Shown: one piece after another, positions 34,590-44,270 of the stretch
Position numbering within the stretch: the first letter of the stretch is position 1
How the letters are laid out: each line of letters begins with the position of its first letter
NCBI RefSeq assembly: GCF_000284595.1
Contig: NC_017671.1
Span: forward strand, 2,451,001-2,515,000
Reading direction: 5' to 3'
DNA from: Stenotrophomonas maltophilia D457
GTDB lineage: Bacteria; Pseudomonadota; Gammaproteobacteria; Xanthomonadales; Xanthomonadaceae
Length of the DNA stretch: 64,000 bases
Program-made: the position numbers and the translations under genes
Notes under the pieces: model-generated
What the model was told of the DNA's origin: nothing
The model's input: only the letters and a program-made list of their open reading frames with translations
Databases searched by the model: none

Positions 34590-36337
34590 TTGCTTCTCCC
34601 GGTGCGCTCATCGCGCGCGAAGGGACCCAGCAGTGCGCCTACGAAGCCGCCTGCCCGGTCCGTGCTCAGAACGGTGCCATCCACCTTGCCTGCAAGCAGT
34701 TGCCAGCCCTGCCCGTCGCCGGTATCGAACGAGAACGCGTAGTCGCCCTCGTTGCCGGCGATCTTCAGGCGCAACGCGTCCGGTGCCCGCACCTCGCGGG
34801 TCGCCACGATGCGCGTACTGCCACCGCCATCACGAACTTCCAGGAAGAGCGAAAGTCGCTCGTCCGGAAGGCTGCGAACGCCAAGGAAGTACCAGTACGC
34901 CTCGCTCTGGAACGCCGCCAGGCCGGCCGCCACGCCAGGCCCCGGCCGGCTCATCGCGGCGCTCGCCTCGAAGCGCAGGTGCTGCTGGCGTCGGCCAAGG
35001 AACGCGGGATTGCGCAGCGTGTCCAGATCCTCGGCAAGCGGGTGCACGGCCAGCATTCCCGGGCGCGTGGCCAGGTCGGCCCAGGCGTGCTTGGGCACCC
35101 GCACGCGCAGCCACTGGCGATCGAGCCTCGGTCCATCGAAGTTGTCGCGCTCGACGAAGTTGCCGGTCGAGGGGGCCTGGGATGCCTCGCCCTGCATCCA
35201 CGACGGCGCCTTGACCACGTAGGGGATGGGCTGGTCGGCCGGCAGGATCCGTGGCCAGCCGTCCTGCCAGCGCACCGGCAGCAGATAGGTCTCGCGCCCG
35301 GTGTTGTAGTGCCGCGTCTGATAGTTGCGGCTGGCCAGGAACACCGCCCACCACGAACCGTCCGGGCCTTCGACCAGGTCGGCATGGCCGGCATTGGTGA
35401 TCGGTAGCGGTCGGTCGTCGGGCAGCTCGCGCTGGGTCAGGATCGGATTGCCCGCGTAGGGGTCATACGGGCCCCACACGGTGCGGCTGCGCAGCACCAC
35501 CTGGGAGTGCTGCGGCCCGGTGCCGCCTTCGGCATCGGACAGGTAATACCAGCCCTGGCGCTTGTAGATGTGGGGTCCTTCGATCCAGATCGGGTTCTTC
35601 GCCGGCTCCACGCCCGCGTCGACCAGCACCCGGCGCGGCCCGACCGGCTTGAAGGCAGCCAGATCGATCTGCTGCATCCAGATGGCGCGGTGCCCGTCGT
35701 AGCGCGGCGGGCCGGGCGGTGCATCGTTGTTGACCAGGTACACCTTGCCGTCGTCATCGAAGAACAGTGATGGATCGATGCCATCGATGCCGGGCAGCCA
35801 GTGCGGATCGGACCACGGACCGGCCGGGTCGCGCGCGGTGGCAATGAAGTTGCCACCACTGTCGGTGGCCGTGGTCACCACGTAGAAGACCCCATCGTGG
35901 TATTCGATGGTGGGCGCGAAGATGCCGCGCGAGACGCTCAGCCCGTCGAAATCCAGCTGCGTGGCGCGGTCGATCACGTTGCCGATCTGCTTCCAGTGAA
36001 CCAGGTCGGCACTCTCGAACACCGGAATGCCCGGGAAATAGGTGAAGCTGGAATTGACCAGGTAGAACCGGCCGTTCGCGCTCACGATGCTGGGATCGGC
36101 ATGGAAGCCGGCCAGCACCGGATTGCGGTAGTGGCCGACCGGCAGCGGCGTGTCGAAGGCCGCGTCGTGGCCGCGGTATTCGAACCAGTCGAAGTACACC
36201 GGCGGTGCGTCCGGCGGCGCGCTGGCCGGGCTGGTTGCGGCCGACAGCAGGAGTGCCGCCGCCAGCAGGTGGCGCGCCATCGACCTCAGGCCGGCCCTGT
36301 CGCGGACCGGAGGGGACTGCTTGGACAACGTCATCAT
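34586..36337 (-). CDS. Exported GH43 xylosidase/arabinofuranosidase
   Basis: A 583-residue protein with a signal peptide ending near residue 40 (LLAAALLLSAATSPASA). The GH43 propeller has D81 (GFHADPSIV), Asp in GIDGIDPSLFFDDDG and Glu in IWIEGPHIYKRQGWYYL. A C-terminal beta-sandwich (from about 385; FVERDNFDGPRLDRQW) is typical of XynB-type GH43 enzymes. ATG codons at 36337 and 36334 are adjacent; the first overlaps the esterase stop as ATGA. It probably removes xylose or arabinose from oligosaccharides in the periplasm. Confidence 0.93.
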   Translation of the reverse strand: MMTLSKQSPPVRDRAGLRSMARHLLAAALLLSAATSPASAPPDAPPVYFDWFEYRGHDAAFDTPLPVGHYRNPVLAGFHADPSIVSANGRFYLVNSSFTYFPGIPVFESADLVHWKQIGNVIDRATQLDFDGLSVSRGIFAPTIEYHDGVFYVVTTATDSGGNFIATARDPAGPWSDPHWLPGIDGIDPSLFFDDDGKVYLVNNDAPPGPPRYDGHRAIWMQQIDLAAFKPVGPRRVLVDAGVEPAKNPIWIEGPHIYKRQGWYYLSDAEGGTGPQHSQVVLRSRTVWGPYDPYAGNPILTQRELPDDRPLPITNAGHADLVEGPDGSWWAVFLASRNYQTRHYNTGRETYLLPVRWQDGWPRILPADQPIPYVVKAPSWMQGEASQAPSTGNFVERDNFDGPRLDRQWLRVRVPKHAWADLATRPGMLAVHPLAEDLDTLRNPAFLGRRQQHLRFEASAAMSRPGPGVAAGLAAFQSEAYWYFLGVRSLPDERLSLFLEVRDGGGSTRIVATREVRAPDALRLKIAGNEGDYAFSFDTGDGQGWQLLAGKVDGTVLSTDRAGGFVGALLGPFARDERTGRSK

Positions 36338-38322
36338 CGTCGCGTCTCGGCTTCGGCAATGGGAAGTTCGAACGGGCCTGCCGGTGCCCCGCTGCGGTCG
36401 CGTAGCGTGCACACCGGGCCATCGGCCCAGCAATAGCGGACATGCGTTGCGTGCGTCGACAGCGGGCCGCGCAGCAGGATCCGGCGCCCATCCAGTTCGG
36501 CGTCGCCGTAGTCGCAGTGGCGGGTATCACCCCTGGTCCCGCACAGTTCAAAACCAATCGGACGCAGCGCGCCGGTCGCGGTGAGCACGCCTTCGACATC
36601 CTCGAACGCAATGGCCACGCCAGCGGGCGTCCGCACGGCCGTTACCGCTCGCGGACCCGACGGCGCCACGTCCTGCTTGCCGTACACCACGTGGCGCGCC
36701 ACGCGCGCCAGGCGGCGCCCGAGCTCCTGCTTGTTCGGCGGATGGATGTCGTAGGCGTCGCCGATGTCGATGGCAATGGCGAGCCCGCTCCGCGCATCCT
36801 CGGCGGCGACGCGCCGTTGCGCCTCACGCACCTGCGCCCAACCGCTGGCGGCGGGCACAACCGGCGGCTGGCCGTAGCCGGCCAGCTGCACCAGCAGCAG
36901 TGGCGTGCGCGCACCGAACTGCCGCCGCCAGTCCTCGCGCAGCGCACGCAACCGCATCGCATACGCCGCACCATCGCTGGTGTTCGATTCACCTTGATAC
37001 CAGAGCATGCCGCGCAGCCCGAAGCCCCCGAGCGGTGCGATCATCCCGTTGTACAGCGTCGACAGCCCGGTGGCGGCCTGCCATGGCGCGAAAGGCGGCG
37101 CCTGCTGGCCCGCCGCCACCCGGTATTTCCAGAGGCCCTGCAGTGCCACGCGCTCGCCGTTGTCGAACTGCAGGCCGTATGCCGTTGAGGGGCCGGCCAG
37201 GCCGCCTTCGCCGTAGGTGTCCAGCACGTTGACCGCAATGCTGTTGGATCCCGCCTTCAACAGGCCACTCGGCAACGGATAGCGCCTCTGGCCGGCGCCG
37301 TACTGGCTGCCGACGGCGACCCCGTTCACCCAGGTCACGTCCACCTCGTCGGCCGATGCCAGCTCCAGGGTCGCGCCGCGTGCAGCCTGTTCAGCGCTCA
37401 GCACCACCTGCGTGCGATACCAGACCATGCCGTTGTAATCGGCAAGCGCGGGCTCGTTCCACCGCTCCCATGCGCCCAGTGTGGCCGGTGCGTGCGACCA
37501 TGCGCGGTCATCGGTATCCGCGCGCCAAGGTGCGTCGCCCGGCAGCGCCCCTTCGCGCGTCTCCCACCAGTGCTGCCAGTGGCGGCCCCAGGCTGCGCGT
37601 GCCTCCAGCGGATCACGGGCAGAGCGCGCGAGAATATCGAGGGCCTCGTCCATGCCACCTTGCCCGCGCAGGGCATCGGTACTGGTCCAGGCCTCGATCC
37701 GCGAGCCGCCCCACGCTGCCTGGATCAGCCCCATCGGTACGGTAACCGTGCGCTGCAGTTCGCGGGCGAAATAGAAGCAGGCTGCAGAGAAACCGCGCAC
37801 CGAATCGGGCGTTGCCCGCGTCCATCCAGGGTCACCCTTGAAGCTCTCCTGCGCCTGCACGGCCGCGTCCTTCGGCACGCTGAACAGCCGGATCCGTGGC
37901 AGCGTGGCCGAGGCGATCTCGCTGGCTGCGTTGAGCGAGCGCCAGACCGGCAGCTCCATGTTCGACTGCCCCGCGCACAACCAGACGTCGCCGACCAGAA
38001 GATCCCGCGCCGTCTCACGCCGGGTCCCGGCGGTTGCCTCGAGGGTGTACGGGCCGCCTGCGGCGATGGCGGGGAACATGGCCTGCCAGCGGCCTGCCCT
38101 ATCGGCCTGTGTGGCCACCGCCTGGCCCGCGAAGGTGGCCGATACCGCCTGCCCAGGGCTTGCCTGGCCCCAGACGGTGATCGGCCGGTCGCGCTGCAGG
38201 ACCGCATGGTCCTGGAACAGCGGGTGCAGCAAACCCGTCGTTTCGCCGGCCGCCACCGGTGCGGCAAGCCACGCCAGCACCATCAACGCCGCCGCGCGCG
38301 CGGACCATCCGAACCGGTTCAT
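36334..38322 (-). CDS. Exported sialate O-acetylesterase-like carbohydrate esterase
   Basis: A 662-residue SGNH-type esterase with a signal peptide ending near residue 25. The catalytic serine is S120 in LCAGQSNMELP. GMLWYQGESNTSDG is the second block and DIHPPNKQELGRRL supplies Asp/His. A beta-sandwich is inserted between the blocks (about 320-420). In xylan loci such enzymes are thought to remove acetyl groups from xylose so that GH67 and GH43 can act. Its start and end both overlap neighbours by four bases. Confidence 0.93.
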   Translation of the reverse strand: MNRFGWSARAAALMVLAWLAAPVAAGETTGLLHPLFQDHAVLQRDRPITVWGQASPGQAVSATFAGQAVATQADRAGRWQAMFPAIAAGGPYTLEATAGTRRETARDLLVGDVWLCAGQSNMELPVWRSLNAASEIASATLPRIRLFSVPKDAAVQAQESFKGDPGWTRATPDSVRGFSAACFYFARELQRTVTVPMGLIQAAWGGSRIEAWTSTDALRGQGGMDEALDILARSARDPLEARAAWGRHWQHWWETREGALPGDAPWRADTDDRAWSHAPATLGAWERWNEPALADYNGMVWYRTQVVLSAEQAARGATLELASADEVDVTWVNGVAVGSQYGAGQRRYPLPSGLLKAGSNSIAVNVLDTYGEGGLAGPSTAYGLQFDNGERVALQGLWKYRVAAGQQAPPFAPWQAATGLSTLYNGMIAPLGGFGLRGMLWYQGESNTSDGAAYAMRLRALREDWRRQFGARTPLLLVQLAGYGQPPVVPAASGWAQVREAQRRVAAEDARSGLAIAIDIGDAYDIHPPNKQELGRRLARVARHVVYGKQDVAPSGPRAVTAVRTPAGVAIAFEDVEGVLTATGALRPIGFELCGTRGDTRHCDYGDAELDGRRILLRGPLSTHATHVRYCWADGPVCTLRDRSGAPAGPFELPIAEAETRR

Positions 38323-40493
38323 CGCCCATCTCCGGGTGCGAAAGGAAACTGCAACGCCTGGTAGTACGACAACGGCTGTGGCGGTGGCCGTTCTCCCGCC
38401 GGCAGCGGTCGGCCGCTGACTGACTGGAAGTACGCCACACTGGCATCGCGCCACCACTGCGCTTCCTCGCGCTGGATCTGCAGGAACGCCGCCACCTGCT
38501 GGTGCCGCTGCGGATCGATCCGATCGCGCAGGCCCGCCCAGGTCGCCTGCATCGACTGCACCTGGCGCACACCCCGCGAATAGCGCCCGACCAGTTCGTC
38601 CCACAGCGTCCTGCCCGAGCGCATGCGGCGGTCCCACGGCACGTGATGGAACCACAGCAGCAGCGACTCGGGCACCCGCGCCGGATCGCCATAAACCCCG
38701 GCAACCGGCGGGAAGTACTGCCCCACGGCGTTGCTTCCGCTTGCGCTGCGGTCAAAACCGATGCCGTTGCGGTCTGCACGGTGGTAGTAGACCGACGTCC
38801 AGTCCGCACGCGGGCCGCCGTCCACCCAGGGGCCGGGACCGTAGTGATGGCCGCGTGCCATCAGGTGGTGCAGGCCCAGCGGCGTCATGTAGTCCACTGC
38901 CGCCTCGCGCGAGTCCATCATCATCCGCACGATCGGGCCGGTCACCTGCGGGTCGGGCGAGAAGGTCAGCGCGGCCCAGTCCTCGGCAATGCCGCGCGCG
39001 GACTGCTGCGGATTCCATGCCAGTCGCCCGAACGCGTACCAGTTGGCCTGGTCGAAATGCGAGCCGCTCCAGGTGCGGTCTACGCCAATGTTCGCAACGC
39101 CGGCGATGCCGGTCAGTGCATGACCTTCCAACGAGCCGTCGATCACGCGGGCGACCGTGGAGCCCTCGCCACGTGCATGGGTGTCGGCCTGCAGCACTTC
39201 TTCGTAAAGCGTTCCCAGGTACACCAGGTGCGTCGCAAAACCCAGGTACTCCTTGGTGATCTGCAGTTCCATCATCAGCGGCGTGCGTGGCATGGCGCCG
39301 AACAGCGGATGGAACGGCTCGCGCGGCTGGAAGTCGATGGGACCGTTCTTCACCTGCACGATCACGTTGGGGCGGAAGGCACCGTCCAGCCCGACAAACT
39401 CGCTGTACGCCTGCTTGGCGCGATCTTCGGGAACCTGGTGCGAGTACACGAAGGCGCGCCACATCACTACGCCGTTGTAGGGCGCCAGTGCCTCGGCCAG
39501 CAGGTTGGCGCCGTCGGCATGGGAACGACCGTAATCCTGCGGGCCGGGTTGCCCCTCCGAATTCGCCTTGACCAGGAAACCGCCAAAATCCGGAATGCGC
39601 GCATGGATCTCATCGACCTTGTCGCGCCACCAGCGCCGCACAGCCGGATCCAGCGGATCAGCCGTTGCCAGGCCGCCAAGCTCGATGGGCGCACTGAAGC
39701 GCGCGCTCAGGTAGACCCGGATGCCATAGGGCCGGAACAGGTCGGCCAGCGCGGCGGCCTTGGCCAGATAGGCCGGCGACAGGCTCAGCGCACTGGCATT
39801 GACGTTGTTGAGGACGGTGCCGTTGATGCCGAGCGAGGCGTTGGCACGGGCGTAGTCGGTGTAGCGCGGCTCACGCCACTGCGGCAACGTCTGCCAGTCC
39901 CACAGCGAGCTGCCTGCATAGCCACGCTCGACGTAACGATCCAGGTTGTCCCAATGGTTGAGCACACGCAGTGCGACCTGCGGCGACTCACGCACATCCA
40001 GCGCCTGCAGTGGGGTGCCACGCTGCATCAGCCGCAGCAGATGGAACATGCCATACAGCACGCCGACATCCTGGCGTGCCGCCACAAGCAGCACGTCGCG
40101 CGCCTCGATCCGGACCCGCCGGATCAGGAACCCCTCGTTGCCCAACGTGGCGATCTCGTTGCCGTACGCGGCGACGAGTGTCGAAGATTGCGGCGTGCCC
40201 AGCACCAGGGCACGCTCGGTACTGATTGCCGTTCGCATTGGCGGCGCCGCTCCCAGCAATCCAGGGAGGCTGCGCGCAAGCTCGTCGCGGGTGGCGCGCT
40301 GCATTGGCGTGCGATCCGGGGCCACCACTTCGGCCAGTTGCCGCCGGTAATCGGCAGCGACCGTTGCGGCAACCGGCTGGTAGCGCATCCACAGCGCATA
40401 GCCATCCTCCGCCCGTGCCCCGCCAACACAGGCCAGCAGCACGAGCAGGGCCCACAGGTGCGTGCCGACAGCGCGCAACAACGGCGTTAACAT
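38319..40493 (-). CDS. GH67 alpha-glucuronidase
   Basis: A 724-residue enzyme that removes (4-O-methyl)glucuronic acid from the non-reducing end of xylo-oligosaccharides. A signal peptide ends near residue 28. Catalytic-region residues are E313 (VKANSEGQPGP), D387 (NGPIDF) and E392 (QPREPFHPLF). HWDNLDRYVERGYAGSSLWDW is the family's signature. The ATG at 40493 has AAGG five bases upstream; upstream in-frame codons precede the signal peptide and are not used. It is the first gene of the seven-gene operon and a strong marker for glucuronoxylan use. Confidence 0.96.
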   Translation of the reverse strand: MLTPLLRAVGTHLWALLVLLACVGGARAEDGYALWMRYQPVAATVAADYRRQLAEVVAPDRTPMQRATRDELARSLPGLLGAAPPMRTAISTERALVLGTPQSSTLVAAYGNEIATLGNEGFLIRRVRIEARDVLLVAARQDVGVLYGMFHLLRLMQRGTPLQALDVRESPQVALRVLNHWDNLDRYVERGYAGSSLWDWQTLPQWREPRYTDYARANASLGINGTVLNNVNASALSLSPAYLAKAAALADLFRPYGIRVYLSARFSAPIELGGLATADPLDPAVRRWWRDKVDEIHARIPDFGGFLVKANSEGQPGPQDYGRSHADGANLLAEALAPYNGVVMWRAFVYSHQVPEDRAKQAYSEFVGLDGAFRPNVIVQVKNGPIDFQPREPFHPLFGAMPRTPLMMELQITKEYLGFATHLVYLGTLYEEVLQADTHARGEGSTVARVIDGSLEGHALTGIAGVANIGVDRTWSGSHFDQANWYAFGRLAWNPQQSARGIAEDWAALTFSPDPQVTGPIVRMMMDSREAAVDYMTPLGLHHLMARGHHYGPGPWVDGGPRADWTSVYYHRADRNGIGFDRSASGSNAVGQYFPPVAGVYGDPARVPESLLLWFHHVPWDRRMRSGRTLWDELVGRYSRGVRQVQSMQATWAGLRDRIDPQRHQQVAAFLQIQREEAQWWRDASVAYFQSVSGRPLPAGERPPPQPLSYYQALQFPFAPGDGR

Positions 40494-40585
40494 GCGCCTT
40501 TGTAGACTACGTCCGGGCCCGGGGCAGCGCATCATCGTCCTTCGCACCCGCACGGCAGCGCCACCAAGAACAAAGGGATCGTGCA
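40494..40585. promoter_or_regulatory. Divergent promoter region of GH67 operon and LacI regulator
   Basis: Only 92 bases separate the two starts. It contains a perfect CCGGGCCCGG dyad (40513-40522), but no copy of the xyl-box found at xylB and the TonB receptor. Confidence 0.4.
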
Positions 40586-41644
40586 TTGGACAAGCCGAAG
40601 AAATCGGTTCGCCGCAGAACCGCAGGCGTGACGATCGACGAGGTTGCGGCCCTTGCCGGCGTTTCGCCGATGACCGTGTCGCGGGTAATCAACCAGGGCA
40701 AGGTGCGCGACGTCACCCGCGAGCGCGTGCTGCGCGCCGTGCGTGAGCTGGGCTATACGCCCAATCTTGCCGCCAGTTCGCTGGCCGCTGCACAGCACAC
40801 GCGCATTGCGCTGATCTACACCAACCCCAGCGGCGCCTACCTGCGCGAACTGCTGGTGGGCCTGCTGCGCGTCGCCTCCAGTTCCGCCATCCAGCTGGTC
40901 ATCGACTACTGGGACAACCTGGATGCCGAATCCGAACGCAGGGCGGCGCGTGCGCTCGCCGGACGCGTCGACGGGGTGATCCTGCCGCCGCCGCTGTGCG
41001 AATCGCAGGCCGCCGTAAGCGAACTGGTCAAGGCTGGCATTCCGGTGGTGGCCATCGCATCGGGTCGCCTGAGCGAGGCCTTGTCCTGCGTCCGCATCGA
41101 CGATTTCAGTGCGGGCAGGGAAATGACCGATCACCTGCTCCGGCAGGGACACACCCGCATCGGTTTCATCCGTGGGCGCGATGACCTGAGCGCAAGTGCG
41201 CTCCGCTACGACGGCTTCGTCACCGCCCTGCGCGAGGCCGGGCTGGCGGTGGAGCCCGGCCTGGTCCAGCACGGTGACTACACCTACCGGTCCGGCCTGG
41301 CCGCGGCCGAGAAGCTGCTGTCCCAGCGCCGGCCACCGACCGCGATTTTCGCCAGCAACGACGACATGGGCGCCGCCGCCATCTCCGTGGCGCATCGGCG
41401 CGGGCTGGAAGTGCCACGCGACCTGTCGGTGGTGGGTTTCGATGACACCTCGGCCGCCACCACCGTGTGGCCGGAACTGACCACGATCCACCAGCCCATC
41501 GCCTCGATGGCCAACGCGGCCATCGACATCCTGCTGCGCACCATCCGCCGTCCTGCGGGGGACGCAACGGTGCTGCGCGAACATGTGATGCCGCATCGGC
41601 TGATCGCACGCGGTTCGGTAGCCGCACCGCCCACGCGCCGGTAG
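40586..41644 (+). CDS. LacI-family regulator of the xylan/xylose locus
   Basis: A 352-residue repressor with a basic N-terminal extension, then a LacI helix-turn-helix (TIDEVAALAGVSPMTVSRVINQG), hinge (NLAASSLAAAQHTRIALIY) and sensor domain (GFIRGRDDLSASALRYDGF, VVGFDDTSAATTVWPELTTIHQP). The start is TTG at 40586 with AAAGG upstream. It is the only regulator in the xylan region, so it is the natural candidate to bind the xyl-box palindromes at 48601 and 55570. This is inferred from position and family, as in the XylR systems of Xanthomonas and Caulobacter. Confidence 0.88.
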   Translation: MDKPKKSVRRRTAGVTIDEVAALAGVSPMTVSRVINQGKVRDVTRERVLRAVRELGYTPNLAASSLAAAQHTRIALIYTNPSGAYLRELLVGLLRVASSSAIQLVIDYWDNLDAESERRAARALAGRVDGVILPPPLCESQAAVSELVKAGIPVVAIASGRLSEALSCVRIDDFSAGREMTDHLLRQGHTRIGFIRGRDDLSASALRYDGFVTALREAGLAVEPGLVQHGDYTYRSGLAAAEKLLSQRRPPTAIFASNDDMGAAAISVAHRRGLEVPRDLSVVGFDDTSAATTVWPELTTIHQPIASMANAAIDILLRTIRRPAGDATVLREHVMPHRLIARGSVAAPPTRR

Positions 41645-41711
41645 CGAAGGCCCCGCCCTCATGCCTGCGCCTGCGCAGTAGGCGGCAGGGTGCCGGTCAG
41701 GCCGGCAGCAA

Positions 41712-44270
41712 TCATGCGCCGCATCCAAGGGCGACCTCGGCTTCGTTCAGTGCGCCCAGCGCGACGCGTGACACGGAGATCGTCATCGCATCGGCCGTCA
41801 CCACCGACCACGGTCGGTCGATCGCGTCCAGCTTTGCACCCGCCTTGGCCAGGCACTTCAGCGGCACGCCAACGCGCTTCCACTGGCCTTGTGGAAGCGC
41901 CGCCAGCGACGGCCCGATGGCGATGCGTGCCGAGCAGCCCACGCCGCAACCGACCGACAGCCACGCCTCACCCTCCGGCGCAGCGTCCACGCGCAGCGTG
42001 GTCAGCAGCATCAGGTCACCGTTGGATTCGCGCTGCAGGTCCAGCGCCGTGTGCGACTGCAGTGCAGCAACGGCCTCGCCCTTGCCCGACCAGGCCAGGC
42101 GTCGCCCATCCTCCTGCGCCAGATGATCCACGCCGGTGATCTTCAGCCGATCATCGGGCAATGCGTCCGGCACGCGGGTCACGGTCAGGCCCTGGCCTGC
42201 GCCCTGCTCAAGGCGCAGCGCCATGCCGGGGCCTGCATCACCGCGCGCGAAGAACACGCCGGTCGCACCCTCGTTGCCGGTCACACCCGATGCCTCCGGC
42301 AGCGCGGCCAGGTCGCCGTTGTCGGCGTAGGTCAGGCCGAAGCCGAACGCAAACAACGGATCGTAGTCCTTCTGGCCGACGTTGTTGGCGTACTGGGTGG
42401 CGGTGCGCGGCCAGCTGAAACTGAGCTTGCCCTTGAAATCGTGCTGCACCCGGCCATCGCTCCCGCGCAGCAGTACATCGGCAATGCCGGCGCCTTCCGA
42501 GCCCGGCAGCCACGCGGCCACGAAGGCATCGGCGGCATTGATTTCCCGGTTCACCCAGAGCGGCCGCCCGCTCAGGAAGACCGCGACGACCGGTATGCCA
42601 TCGGCCTTGAGCCGCTTGAGCAGCGCCAGATCCGTTTCGTTGCCCGGCTTGTAGGCCAAGGTGGGTCGGTCCCCCTGGAACTCGGCATAGGGGTCTTCGC
42701 CAAACACCACCACTGCCACGTCGGGTTTCACTGCATAGCGACCGTCAACGGCAAGCACGGCTTCACCACCGGCCGCCCTGGCCTGGCGCGCGATGCCCTC
42801 GTAGATGGAGTCTGCATTGGGGAAGTCCTTGCGCGTGGTGCCGGTGCCCTGCCAGTTGAGCGTCCAGCCACCGGCCTGCTTGCCGACATCGTTGGCGCCG
42901 TCGCCGGCCACGAGGATCCGCTGCTTCGGCGACAGCGGCAGGACGCCGTTCTGGTTCTTCAGCAGGACCAGCGATTCGCGCACGGCCTGCCGGGCCACCG
43001 CGCGATGTGCCGGCGCGCCGATCAGTGCGAACTGGCCGCCAACGGCCCGCGTGGACGGCCTGCCGGCCTCGAACAACCCCAGGCGGAACTTGACCCGCAG
43101 GATCCGGCGCACCGCATCGTCCAGGCGCTGCGGCGTTATCCGGCCGTCCTTCACCGCAGCCAGCGTCGTCTCGTAGAAGCCTTTCCAGCTGTCCGAGGCC
43201 ATCGCCATGTCCAGGCCAGCGTTGATCGTGGCCGGGCAGTCCGTGGTGGTGCAGCCCTTGACCTGGCCATGACCATTCCAGTCGCCCACCACGAAGCCAC
43301 CGAAGTTCATGCGTCCCTTGAGCACATCGGTGAGGTAGTGCCGGTGCCCGTGCATCTTTTCACCGTTGACGCTGTTGAACGATGCCATCGCGGTCTGCGC
43401 GCCGGCGGCGATGGCCGGCGGGTATCCGGCGGCGTGGATGCGCACCAGGTCCGGCTCACTGATGCGGGTGTCGCCCTGGTCCTTGCCGTCGGTGGTCCCG
43501 CCATCACCGAGAAAGTGCTTCACCGAGGCGATCACATGGCGGCCATCGAGGAACTCCGGTGTTCCCACCCTGCCCTGCAATCCCTCCACCATGGCGCCGG
43601 CATAGCTGGCCACCACCACGGGCGATTCCGAGTAGCCCTCGTAGCTGCGGCCCCAGCGATCATCCTGGGGTACCGCAACGGTCGGTGCGAACGTCCACTC
43701 CATGCCGGTGACGCGGGTTTCCAGCGCGGTGATGCCACCGATCTGCCGCAGCAGCTCCGGATTGCGCGTGGCGCCCAGCCCGATGTTGTGCGGGAACAAC
43801 GTGGCGCCAATGATGTTGCTCTGCCCGTGCACGGCATCAATGCCGAACAGCAGCGGAATGGCCTTGCCGCCTTTCGACGTGTCCATGGAGGCGTCGTAGA
43901 AGGCGTCTGCCAGCGCCAGCCACTCGGCTGGCGACGCATCGTAGCGGCCACCGGGGTCGGAATTGCCACCGGCCAGGATCGAACCAAGGCGGTAGCGCCG
44001 CACGTCATCGGGGGTGAGGCTGGCAATGTCGCCCTGCACGAGCTGGCCGACCTTTTCCTCCACCGTCATGCCGGCCATCAGGTCGGTGATCCGCTTCTCC
44101 AGCGCAGGATCCGCGGCCAGTGGCCAGGTGACCTGCGGCCACGGGTCGCTGGCGGCTCCCGCAGTGGCGGCGGGCCGGTCCTGGCCGTGGCAGCCCAGCA
44201 ACGCCAGCGTCAGCACGGCGACCAGCACGCCGCTGCGGGATACGGAGGTCTGCGATGTCATGGCGCTCAT
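41712..44270 (-). CDS. GH3 exo-beta-glucosidase-like lipoprotein
   Basis: An 852-residue protein with a lipoprotein signal; the lipobox LLGC places the acylated cysteine at C27. The GH3 domain has nucleophile D330 (FVVGDWNGHGQ), ASVKHFLGDGGTTDGKDQGDT and GIDAVHGQ. The C-terminal GH3 domain ends near 640, followed by a beta-sandwich extension with paired cysteines. It resembles ExoP/CelD-type exo-1,3/1,4-beta-glucosidases more than xylosidases. The ATG at 44270 overlaps the sugar porter stop by four bases; an ATG at 44261 is possible. Confidence 0.93.
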   Translation of the reverse strand: MSAMTSQTSVSRSGVLVAVLTLALLGCHGQDRPAATAGAASDPWPQVTWPLAADPALEKRITDLMAGMTVEEKVGQLVQGDIASLTPDDVRRYRLGSILAGGNSDPGGRYDASPAEWLALADAFYDASMDTSKGGKAIPLLFGIDAVHGQSNIIGATLFPHNIGLGATRNPELLRQIGGITALETRVTGMEWTFAPTVAVPQDDRWGRSYEGYSESPVVVASYAGAMVEGLQGRVGTPEFLDGRHVIASVKHFLGDGGTTDGKDQGDTRISEPDLVRIHAAGYPPAIAAGAQTAMASFNSVNGEKMHGHRHYLTDVLKGRMNFGGFVVGDWNGHGQVKGCTTTDCPATINAGLDMAMASDSWKGFYETTLAAVKDGRITPQRLDDAVRRILRVKFRLGLFEAGRPSTRAVGGQFALIGAPAHRAVARQAVRESLVLLKNQNGVLPLSPKQRILVAGDGANDVGKQAGGWTLNWQGTGTTRKDFPNADSIYEGIARQARAAGGEAVLAVDGRYAVKPDVAVVVFGEDPYAEFQGDRPTLAYKPGNETDLALLKRLKADGIPVVAVFLSGRPLWVNREINAADAFVAAWLPGSEGAGIADVLLRGSDGRVQHDFKGKLSFSWPRTATQYANNVGQKDYDPLFAFGFGLTYADNGDLAALPEASGVTGNEGATGVFFARGDAGPGMALRLEQGAGQGLTVTRVPDALPDDRLKITGVDHLAQEDGRRLAWSGKGEAVAALQSHTALDLQRESNGDLMLLTTLRVDAAPEGEAWLSVGCGVGCSARIAIGPSLAALPQGQWKRVGVPLKCLAKAGAKLDAIDRPWSVVTADAMTISVSRVALGALNEAEVALGCGA

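Noticed and set aside
38502..40490. Long plus-strand frame opposite the GH67 gene
   Set aside because: An antisense shadow of a gene with complete family signatures.
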